A DNA stretch of 64,000 bases from Streptomyces solicavernae (GTDB lineage: Bacteria; Actinomycetota; Actinomycetes; Streptomycetales; Streptomycetaceae): assembly GCF_029968095.1 (NCBI RefSeq), contig NZ_JASCIR010000026.1:32124-96123 (forward strand). Reading direction: 5' to 3'. The number at the start of each line of letters is the position of its first letter. Positions within the stretch are counted from its first letter, which is position 1. The translations under genes and the position numbers were made by a program. The notes below the pieces were generated by a model. That model made no database searches, was not told the origin of the DNA, and worked only from the letters and a program-made list of their open reading frames with translations. Shown here in pieces: positions 58,245 through 64,000 of this stretch.

Positions 58245-58396
58245 CCTAAGCGAATTTTAGGTATGCGGGATTCGTTCCGCCCGAGGGCGGCGGTGCCCGA
58301 GCACTTCACCGTAACGCGATACATCGCGTCTACTCAAGTGGTTTTCCACGTGCGGGTTTTGGCGCCCTGCCCGGGAGCACGAGGTATATCGCGATA
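58245..58396. promoter_or_regulatory. Three palindromes upstream of the ABC exporter operon
   Basis: CCTAA-N7-TTAGG (58245-58261) is 30 bases before the ATPase start, ACGCGAT-AC-ATCGCGT (58314-58329) is a perfect 16-bp palindrome, and TATCGCGATA (58387-58396) is a perfect 10-bp palindrome. The last two share ATCGCGAT, suggesting two sites of one dimeric repressor; PadR or MarR types commonly guard such exporters, but no regulator gene is adjacent on this strand. Confidence 0.55.
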
Positions 58397-58495
58397 CTCC
58401 GGGGACGGGGGCGTGCGGGGCTGGGGGCCGGGTGCCGTGCGGGGCTCACGGCATGACCGTGACCCCCGGGACGGGCGGTGCGGGGGCCGGGGGCC

Positions 58496-59725
58496 TCACG
58501 GCATGACCGTGTACCCCGCCTCCCGCAGGGCCGCGCCCACCTCGGCGCAGTGCTCGGGTCCCTTCGTCTCCAGGTGCAGCTCGACCTCCACCTCCGTGAG
58601 GCCGAGGCGCGGATCGGTCCGTACGTGGCCGACGTCCAGGACGTTGGCGTCCACCACCGTCAGCACGCCGAGCAGCGTGGCGAGCGCCCCCGGCCGGTCG
58701 GTCAGGCGCAGCCGCAGCGACAGGTACCGGCCCGCCGCCGCCATGCCGTGCCGCAGGATGCGCTGCATCAGGAGCGGGTCCACGTTGCCGCCGGAGAGCA
58801 CCGCGACCACCGGCCCCTCCACCGACTCCGGCTCCCCGAGCAGCGCCGCGACCGGGCTGGCCCCGGCCGGCTCCACGACCAGCTTGGCCCGCTCCAGGCA
58901 GAGCAGCAGCGCGCTGGAGAGGGCGTCCTCGGAGACCGTGCGGACCTCGTCCACCAGCTCGTCGACGATCTGGAACGGCACGTCCCCGGGGCGGCCCACC
59001 TTGATGCCGTCGGCCATCGTCGCCGGGTGGTCGATCGCCACCGGGCGCCCGGCCGCGAGCGAGGGCGGGTAGGCGGCCGCGCCCGCCGCCTGCACGCCGA
59101 TCACCTTCACGTCGGGGCGCAGCGCCTTGACCGCCACCGCGATGCCCGCCGCGAGCCCGCCGCCGCCGACGCCGACCAGGATCGTGCGGACCTCCGGGCA
59201 CTGCTCCAGGATCTCCAGGCCGACCGTGCCCTGGCCCGCGATGACGTCCCGGTGGTCGAAGGGGTGGATGAACACGGCGCCCGTGTCGCGCGCGTAGTCC
59301 TCCGCCGCCGCGAGCGTCTCGTCGACCACCGTGCCCTGCAGCCGCACCTCCGCCCCGTACTCCCGGGTCGCCGCGACCTTCGGCAGCGGGGCGGCCTTCG
59401 GCATGAACACCGTGGACCGCACGCCGAGCAGCGAGGAGGCGAGCGCGACGCCCTGCGCGTGGTTGCCGGCGCTCGCCGCGACCACCCCGGCGGCCCGCTC
59501 CTCCGCGATCAGGCCCGCGATCCTGACGTACGCGCCACGCAGCTTGAACGAGCCGGTGCGCTGCAGGTTCTCGCACTTGAAGTGGACCGGCGCGCCGACC
59601 AGCTGCGACAGGTGCCGGCTGCCCTCCATCGCGGTCACCCGCGCGACCCCGGCCAGCATCTTCTGCGCGCCGCGCACGTCGTCCAGGGTCACGGTCGGCC
59701 AGGGGTCGGGCGTGCTGTACGTCAT
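58496..59725 (-). CDS. ilvA: Threonine ammonia-lyase (biosynthetic, with ACT domain)
   Basis: PLP enzyme that converts threonine to 2-oxobutyrate for isoleucine synthesis. The 409-residue protein has the PLP-lysine motif RTGSFKLRGAY (about 56), SAGNHAQGVAL (about 82), the phosphate-binding GVGGGGLAAG (about 184) and a C-terminal ACT-like regulatory domain (LSLRLRLTDRPGALATLLGVL). Start ATG 59725; the frame runs open far upstream across the tandem repeats but without coding character. Single regulatory domain of the short catabolic/biosynthetic type common in actinobacteria. Confidence 0.92.
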   Translation of the reverse strand: MTYSTPDPWPTVTLDDVRGAQKMLAGVARVTAMEGSRHLSQLVGAPVHFKCENLQRTGSFKLRGAYVRIAGLIAEERAAGVVAASAGNHAQGVALASSLLGVRSTVFMPKAAPLPKVAATREYGAEVRLQGTVVDETLAAAEDYARDTGAVFIHPFDHRDVIAGQGTVGLEILEQCPEVRTILVGVGGGGLAAGIAVAVKALRPDVKVIGVQAAGAAAYPPSLAAGRPVAIDHPATMADGIKVGRPGDVPFQIVDELVDEVRTVSEDALSSALLLCLERAKLVVEPAGASPVAALLGEPESVEGPVVAVLSGGNVDPLLMQRILRHGMAAAGRYLSLRLRLTDRPGALATLLGVLTVVDANVLDVGHVRTDPRLGLTEVEVELHLETKGPEHCAEVGAALREAGYTVMP

Positions 59726-59759
59726 GACCTCAAGTCTCGCACCGGGAGCGGGCCGGGCC

Positions 59760-59847
59760 CGGACGCGGCTCGGACGTGGCCCGGACGTGGCCCGGACGCG
59801 GCTCGGACGTGGCCCGGACGTGGCCCGGACGCGGCTCGGACGTGGCT
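59760..59847. repeat. 11-bp tandem repeat with 33-bp higher-order period
   Basis: Eight 11-bp units of CGGACGYGGCY; the variants CGCGGCT and GTGGCC alternate 1:2, giving a 33-bp super-unit. It lies between the divergent ilvA and MarR-type genes, where both promoters should be. Eleven bp is one helical turn, so sites would be in phase. Confidence 0.9.
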
Positions 59848-59947
59848 CGGACTGCGAGATGGTTCGCGCAGCGCAGGTACGGGCGGGCCGATCGCCGCGT
59901 ACCCTGTCCCCCAACCCACCGACGACGTACGAAGTGAGCCCCCGGCC

Positions 59948-60451
59948 ATGCCCACACCTTCGGACATGACGACCGACCCGCAGAGCGGCACCCCGGAGCT
60001 TCCCGGCCTCCTCGACCACCTCCAGCACGAGGTGGCGGTCTTCGCGCGCCGCGCGGAGCAGACCCGGCTCGGCGGGGTCGGCCAGGTCCGCAACTCCATG
60101 GACCGCGCCGCGTACCTGCTGCTCAACCGCCTCGACAGCGAAGGTCCGATGGGCGTCAAGGCGCTCGCCGCGAGCATGGGCATCGACTCGTCCACGGTCA
60201 CCCGGCAGGTCGCCCCGCTCGTCGAGTCCGGCCTGGTCAAGCGGACCTCGCACCCGGAAGACGGGCGCGCCGTGGTGCTCCAGCTGTCGCCGCGCGGCCA
60301 GTCCAGGCTCGACGAGGTGCGGGCGTCGCGGCGCGAGCTGATGGCGCAGCTGACTCAGGACTGGGCGCCGCAGGAGCGCGAGGCGTTCTGCACGCTGCTG
60401 ACGCGGTTCAACGCGGCGCTCTCGGCACGGCACGGTTCCGGCACGGAGTAG
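59948..60451 (+). CDS. MarR-family transcriptional regulator
   Basis: A 167-residue winged-helix regulator: helix-turn-helix GVKALAASMGIDSSTVTRQVAPLVESGLV (about 79) and the wing RTSHPEDGRAVVLQLSPRGQ with the conserved D-R. Start ATG 59948; a second ATG seven codons on is possible. Divergent from ilvA across the 11-bp tandem repeat. Ligand and targets unknown; MarR proteins often regulate the divergent neighbour or a nearby exporter. Confidence 0.9.
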   Translation: MPTPSDMTTDPQSGTPELPGLLDHLQHEVAVFARRAEQTRLGGVGQVRNSMDRAAYLLLNRLDSEGPMGVKALAASMGIDSSTVTRQVAPLVESGLVKRTSHPEDGRAVVLQLSPRGQSRLDEVRASRRELMAQLTQDWAPQEREAFCTLLTRFNAALSARHGSGTE

Positions 60452-60456
60452 TCCCC

Positions 60457-60522
60457 GGTCGTTCCCGGTCGTTCTTCTCGGTCGTTCCCGGTCGTTCTTC
60501 TCGGTCGTTCCCGGTCGTTCCC
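60457..60522 (+). repeat. 23-bp tandem repeat downstream of the MarR gene
   Basis: Two exact copies and a partial third of GGTCGTTCCCGGTCGTTCTTCTC, starting 6 bases after the stop codon. Each copy contains GGTCGTT twice. Confidence 0.85.
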
Positions 60523-60584
60523 GCAGGCTTGATTTTGCTCCCCGGCCGCGCCTTCATAGAAGAACACGGTTCGGGAGGCGCGCG

Positions 60585-61094
60585 GTGCGTCAGCGACAGG
60601 CTCGGCATGCTCGGCAGGCTCGACAGCGTCAACAGGACCTCCACGCCCGGGAGTTCGAGGCGTTCGTCGCGGGCGCGGCCGGCCGGCTGCTGCACGCTGC
60701 CACGCTGCTCACCGCCGAACCCCCCGACGCCAACCCTCGCGCCCGGAGCCTGCTCACCGCCGCCCTGGCGCAGACGTACGCCTCCTGGGACCGGCTGCGC
60801 GGCGAGGACCCGTACGACCGCGCGCGGCAGGAGCTGGCCGCGCGCTTCGCCCGGTCCGCCTGGCGCGCGCACCACGGCCGGGGCGGGGTGCTCAGCGCGC
60901 TCGGCCCGCAGGAACGCCTTGTCGTGGTGCTGCGGCTCGGTGAGGGCGTGGCCGAGGAGCAGACCGCGGCGCTGCTCGGGCTGCCCGTGGAGCGCGTCCG
61001 CGCGATCTGCGCCCGCGCCGTGGCCGCCCTGACGAGCCCGCCCCGTACGCGCGGTGCCGCGCCGCCCGCCACGATGACCGGGGCCCCGCCATGA
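60585..61094 (+). CDS. Sigma-70 region-4-like protein
   Basis: A 169-residue protein with the layout of an ECF-like sigma factor: N-terminal helical part with FEAFVAGAAGRLLHAATLLTAE, an Arg/Ala-rich linker, and a C-terminal region-4 helix-turn-helix (LGPQERLVVVLRLGEGVAEEQTAALLGL, VERVRAICARAVAAL). Region 2 is poorly conserved, so promoter melting is doubtful. Start GTG 60585 with GGGAGG 9 nt upstream. It overlaps the following membrane-protein gene by four bases, as sigma/anti-sigma pairs do. Confidence 0.75.
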   Translation: MRQRQARHARQARQRQQDLHAREFEAFVAGAAGRLLHAATLLTAEPPDANPRARSLLTAALAQTYASWDRLRGEDPYDRARQELAARFARSAWRAHHGRGGVLSALGPQERLVVVLRLGEGVAEEQTAALLGLPVERVRAICARAVAALTSPPRTRGAAPPATMTGAPP

Positions 61095-61339
61095 GGGCCG
61101 AGCGCAGGGAGGACCGGGTGCGGCGCCTCCTCGACGGGCCGCACCCGGCCGTGCCGCCCGAGCTGGGCATCGAGGCGATGCGCCGGGGCGCGCGCCGGGG
61201 GCGCCGGCGCGCACGCGCGCGGCGGCTGCTGTGGCTGGTGCTGTCGGTGGCGTTCCTGGCGTTCGCGGTGTGGGCGGGCGTGGAACAGCCGTGGAACCCG
61301 CCACCCGCGGAGACGACACCGCCGCTGGACGGCTGGTAG
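61091..61339 (+). CDS. Small single-pass membrane protein, possible anti-sigma partner
   Basis: Eighty-two residues: basic N-terminal half (EDRVRRLLDGPHPAVPPELG, then RRGARRGRRRARARR) and one transmembrane helix (LLWLVLSVAFLAFAVWAGV) near the C-terminus with a short outer tail. Start ATG 61091 overlaps the sigma-like gene. Size and topology fit a minimal membrane anchor for the sigma-like protein; no zinc anti-sigma motif (HxxxCxxC) is present. Confidence 0.7.
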   Translation: MRAERREDRVRRLLDGPHPAVPPELGIEAMRRGARRGRRRARARRLLWLVLSVAFLAFAVWAGVEQPWNPPPAETTPPLDGW

Positions 61340-61344
61340 CTCCC

Positions 61345-61482
61345 TCTCAGGGCGTACGTACCCCTCAGGGCGTACGTACCCCTCAGGGCGTACGGGAAAA
61401 GGGCTACGGGAAACGGGAAACGGGCTACGGGCTACGGGCTACGGGCTACGGGAAACGGCATACGGGAAACGGCATACGGAAA
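61345..61482 (+). repeat. Low-complexity repeats between convergent genes
   Basis: Three copies of an 18-bp unit CCTCAGGGCGTACGTACC, then many short GGGCTACGGGAAACGGCATACGG-type units. No coding sequence is supported here. Confidence 0.8.
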
Positions 61483-61483
61483 A

Positions 61484-61513
61484 GGGGTACGGGAGCCCGA
61501 AATCCCGTACCCC
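61484..61513 (-). terminator. Terminator of metB
   Basis: Perfect 11-bp inverted repeat GGGGTACGGGA/TCCCGTACCCC with an 8-nt loop, about 20 bases past the metB stop on the minus strand. Confidence 0.8.
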
Positions 61514-61534
61514 TCGGACAAGTTGCTGTGTCAC

Positions 61535-62716
61535 CTAGCCCAGCGCGCGGCGCAGATCCGCCACCAGGTCGGCGCTGTTCTCGATGCCCACCGAGAGGCG
61601 CACCAGGTCCGACGGGACCTCCAGGGGCGAGCCCGCCGCCGAGGCGTGCGTCATCCGGCCGGGGTGCTCGATCAGCGACTCCACGCCGCCGAGGGACTCC
61701 CCGAGCGTGAACACCTGGGCCCGGTTGCAGACCTCGACCGCCGCCTCCTCGCCGCCCTCGACCCGGAACGACACCATGCCGCCGAAGGACCGCATCTGCT
61801 TGACGGCCACGTCGTGCCCGGGGTGGTCCGGCAGGCCCGGGTACAGGACACGCGTCACGCGCGCGTGCTGCGTGAGCATCTCCGCGACCCGCTCCGCGTT
61901 CTCGCTGTGCCGGTCCATGCGCACGGCGAGGGTCTTGATGCCGCGAAGGACCAGCCACGCGTCGAAGGGCCCGGCGACCGCGCCCATCGCGTTCTGGTGG
62001 TACGCCAACTCCTCACCCAGATCCGGGTCGTTGACGATCAGCGCACCGCCGACGACGTCCGAGTGGCCGCCCATGTACTTGGTGGTCGAGTGCACCACCA
62101 CGTCCGCGCCGAGCGCGAGGGGCTGCTGCAGATACGGGCTCGCGAAGGTGTTGTCGACGACGAGCCGCGCACCGGCCGAGCGGGCCACCGCCGCGAGCGC
62201 CGCGATGTCGCTGATGCCGAGCAGCGGGTTGCTGGGCGTCTCCACCCAGATCGCCTTCGTACGGTCCGTGACCGCCGCGCGGACCGCCGCCGGGTCGCTG
62301 GTGTCGGCGACGGAGAACTCCACGCCCCAGCGCGAGACGACCTTCGCGAACAGCCGGAACGTGCCGCCGTACGCGTCGTCCGGGATCACCACGTGGTCGC
62401 CGGGCACGAGCAGCGTGCGCAGCAGGCAGTCCTCGGCGGCCAGGCCCGAGGCGAAGGCGAGGCCGCGCCGGCCGCCCTCCAGGGCCGCCAGGTTCTCCTC
62501 CAGGGCGGTCCGCGTCGGATTGGCGCTGCGGCTGTACTCGTAGCCGCCGCGCAGGCCGCCGACGCCGTCCTGCTTGTACGTCGAGACCTGGTAGATCGGC
62601 GGTACGACGGCGCCCGTCAGCGGGTCCGCGGTGTTGCCCGCGTGGATGGCGAGCGTCTCGAAGCTCCCGCCGCTGCAGGCGGGGCCGTTGCTGTCACTGC
62701 TGTGCGTGTCGGTCAT
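61535..62716 (-). CDS. metB: Cystathionine gamma-synthase
   Basis: PLP enzyme of trans-sulfuration joining O-acyl-homoserine and cysteine. The 393-residue protein has IHAGNTADPLTGAVVPPIYQ at the start, YEYSRSANPTR (about 60), FASGLAAEDCLL, the PLP lysine in VVHSTTKYMGGHSDV (about 210), and the C-terminal TLGESLGGVESLIEHP. Start ATG 62716. In actinobacteria this family (MetB/MetC/MccB) cannot be told apart by sequence alone; cystathionine gamma-lyase activity is possible. Monocistronic. Confidence 0.92.
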   Translation of the reverse strand: MTDTHSSDSNGPACSGGSFETLAIHAGNTADPLTGAVVPPIYQVSTYKQDGVGGLRGGYEYSRSANPTRTALEENLAALEGGRRGLAFASGLAAEDCLLRTLLVPGDHVVIPDDAYGGTFRLFAKVVSRWGVEFSVADTSDPAAVRAAVTDRTKAIWVETPSNPLLGISDIAALAAVARSAGARLVVDNTFASPYLQQPLALGADVVVHSTTKYMGGHSDVVGGALIVNDPDLGEELAYHQNAMGAVAGPFDAWLVLRGIKTLAVRMDRHSENAERVAEMLTQHARVTRVLYPGLPDHPGHDVAVKQMRSFGGMVSFRVEGGEEAAVEVCNRAQVFTLGESLGGVESLIEHPGRMTHASAAGSPLEVPSDLVRLSVGIENSADLVADLRRALG

Positions 62717-62788
62717 GCCGCCCGAGCGTAGTCCCCGGATCCCGGACTGGTTCGTCGTTTGTCAGTGGCGTCTGGTTCGCTTGTACGT

Positions 62789-63916
62789 ATGGACATTCTC
62801 TGGGTTCTGTTGGGCCTTCTCATGCTCGGTGCGGCGCTCGGGCCGTTCCTGTTCCGCAGGCGCGGCGGCATCCAGCTGGCCGAGCCGGGCTCGCCGGACG
62901 CGGCGGACCCGGCGAACTACGGCTTCGCGCGCGAGGAGGAGCTCGACATCCGCATGCCGGGTCCCGACCAGGACCTGATCGACGTCCTGGACGTGGTGCA
63001 GCGCACCCAGGACTGGAAGTACGCCGCGCAGCTCCTCGCCGGCACCGAGAAGGAGGGCGAGGTGCGCCTGCAGCGCGTGCAGGCCTTCGCGGGCGCGGCC
63101 TCCCTGGAGCTGGCGGAGCGGCCGGGCGGCGTCTCCGACTCCCCGGGCGGGCAGTGGCTGCGGGTCTGGCGGGCCGAGTCGCCGAAGGACGCGGGCGGCG
63201 CGGCCGTGCACGCCGAGTTCCTGGTGCAGCAGGCGTTCCGCACGGCGCAGCCCGGCACCGACGAGTACAGAATCATCCTCGAAGAGGCCAGGGCCGCCTG
63301 CGCGGAAGCGGCCCTGCTGGCCCCCGGCGACCCGGTGCCGTACATCACGGAGCTGGCCGTCGCGCGTGGACTGGCCTACTCCCGCGAGGAGTTCGACCAG
63401 CTCTGGCTGAAGATCCTGGACCGCGCCCCGCAGCACATGGGCGCGCACCTCGCCGCGCTCCCCTGGTTCAGCGAGAAGTGGCACGGCTCGCGGGAGGGGG
63501 CGTACGAGTTCGCGGAGGCCGCCGCCGCCCGCGCCCCGCAGGGTTCGCTGCTCGCCGCCCTGCCCCTCTTCGCGGTCTTCGAGCACCTGCCCGAGGTCAA
63601 CATGGTCAGCGGCCTCTGGAAGAGCGAGGTGGTCCGCAAGGCCGTCGAGGGCGCCCAGTTCGCGGAGCATTCCACGCGGTCGGTCCGGCCGGACGACCCG
63701 ATGCTGGCGCCGGTGCGGCACCTGCTTGTGTGGTTCCTGGTCGTCTCCGAGCGGTGGGCCGAGGCCATGCACCAGCTGGTCACGGTCGACGGCCATGTGG
63801 GCGCGCTGCCGTGGACGCTGTCCCCGGACCCGGCCGCGGCGTACGCGGTGATGCGGGCGCTGGCGGTCGCCGGGTACGAGGCGAACGGCGGCAGCCCGGC
63901 GACACTCCCGCACTGA
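62789..63916 (+). CDS. Membrane-anchored hypothetical protein
   Basis: A 375-residue protein with one N-terminal transmembrane helix (LWVLLGLLMLGAALGPFLF) followed by RRRGG, so the bulk is probably cytoplasmic. The soluble part is helical and repeat-like (DLIDVLDVVQRTQDWKYAAQLLA, AQPGTDEYRIILEEARAACAEAALLAPGD, LWLKILDRAPQHMGAHLAALPWFSEKWHGS), reminiscent of TPR/SEL1 or DUF4034-type proteins. Start ATG 62789, 72 bases from the divergent metB start. The stop at 63914-63916 is just before the artefactual contig end. Function unknown. Confidence 0.8.
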   Translation: MDILWVLLGLLMLGAALGPFLFRRRGGIQLAEPGSPDAADPANYGFAREEELDIRMPGPDQDLIDVLDVVQRTQDWKYAAQLLAGTEKEGEVRLQRVQAFAGAASLELAERPGGVSDSPGGQWLRVWRAESPKDAGGAAVHAEFLVQQAFRTAQPGTDEYRIILEEARAACAEAALLAPGDPVPYITELAVARGLAYSREEFDQLWLKILDRAPQHMGAHLAALPWFSEKWHGSREGAYEFAEAAAARAPQGSLLAALPLFAVFEHLPEVNMVSGLWKSEVVRKAVEGAQFAEHSTRSVRPDDPMLAPVRHLLVWFLVVSERWAEAMHQLVTVDGHVGALPWTLSPDPAAAYAVMRALAVAGYEANGGSPATLPH

Positions 63917-64000
63917 ACCCGGGGCCCGGGGCCCGCGGCCCGGGGCCCGGGGGCCCCGGGGGGGGGCCCCCGCCCCCCCCCCGGGGGGGGGGGGCCCCCC
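63917..64000. other. Homopolymer blocks at the contig end (probable assembly artefact)
   Basis: Only G and C in runs such as GGGGCCCGGGGCCC, then blocks of ten or more C or G, with no biological pattern. Coverage collapse or polymerase slippage at a GC-rich contig end is the likely cause. Confidence 0.8.

Noticed and set aside
1..64000. CRISPR array
   Set aside because: The tandem repeats seen (11, 12, 18, 23, 29 and 33-34 bp) have no unique spacers of constant length.

Overview
High GC, short overlapping operons, mycothiol chemistry (mca), a TTGACA-17-TAGAGT promoter and rare TTA (bldA-type) codons point to a Streptomyces chromosome. The last ~80 bases are homopolymer blocks that look like a contig-end artefact.

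Region 1 (1-9.4 kb) is accessory DNA. It holds the 3' end of a modular type I polyketide synthase (AT-DH-KR-ACP-TE, with Pro in place of the ACP serine), a strong terminator, an operator-like repeat array and promoter, a DHA2-type drug exporter, and a HelD/HelR-like RNA-polymerase-recycling ATPase. A graveyard follows (8.9-10.6 kb): an ISL3 transposase stub, the N-terminal stub of a DUF255 (YyaL-like) gene, an IS5-type transposase stub, the C-terminus of a thymidine kinase, and a small coiled-coil gene with an in-frame stop.

Region 2 (10.8-27.2 kb) has the enzymes of a carbapenem-type bicyclic beta-lactam: CarB-like crotonase, CarA-like beta-lactam synthetase and CarC-like iron/2-oxoglutarate oxygenase. 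With them are a clavulanate-cluster-type ornithine acetyltransferase (OAT2/ArgJ), a FemAB/BioF2-like acyltransferase, an ATP-grasp ligase, a LuxC/LuxE-like acid-reducing pair, a TANGO2/NRDE protein, two MFS exporters, and a dedicated GNAT-argH-argG operon.

Region 3 (28.0-45.3 kb) is one long plus-strand block that looks built to make and modify a guanidine: a transposase-like protein with lost catalytic aspartates (a possible regulator), a YqcI/YcgG-family guanidine N-hydroxylase, an SDR, two amidinotransferases, GNAT, LysE exporter, free-standing B3/B4 tRNA-editing domain, MOSC protein, discrete acyltransferase, an A-PCP-KS-AT-DH-KR-ACP hybrid synthase resembling a guanidinoacetate-primed cylindrospermopsin-type starter, a type II thioesterase and a small metal-domain-like protein. 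The obvious reading is that argJ/argG/argH supply arginine, the amidinotransferases move its amidino group to glycine, and the synthase extends the product. Whether regions 2 and 3 make one guanidino-carbapenem or two compounds cannot be settled here; the shared intergenic region with twin palindromes and TTA codons in both halves argue for co-regulation.

Region 4 (45.4-49 kb) is the right border: an accessory, frameshifted proB, then a DUF255 gene broken by 21 bp at the same codon where the left N-terminal copy stops. Both breakpoints share ACTGGTGCCA, suggesting site-specific integration into DUF255. No integrase is in the window.

Region 5 (49-64 kb) looks like core chromosome: STAND/TPR protein, greA, DUF4307, mca, a small membrane protein, HD phosphohydrolase, truncated TPR regulator, DrrAB-type ABC exporter, ilvA, MarR regulator, sigma-like and membrane proteins, metB, and a hypothetical protein, separated by several short tandem repeats.
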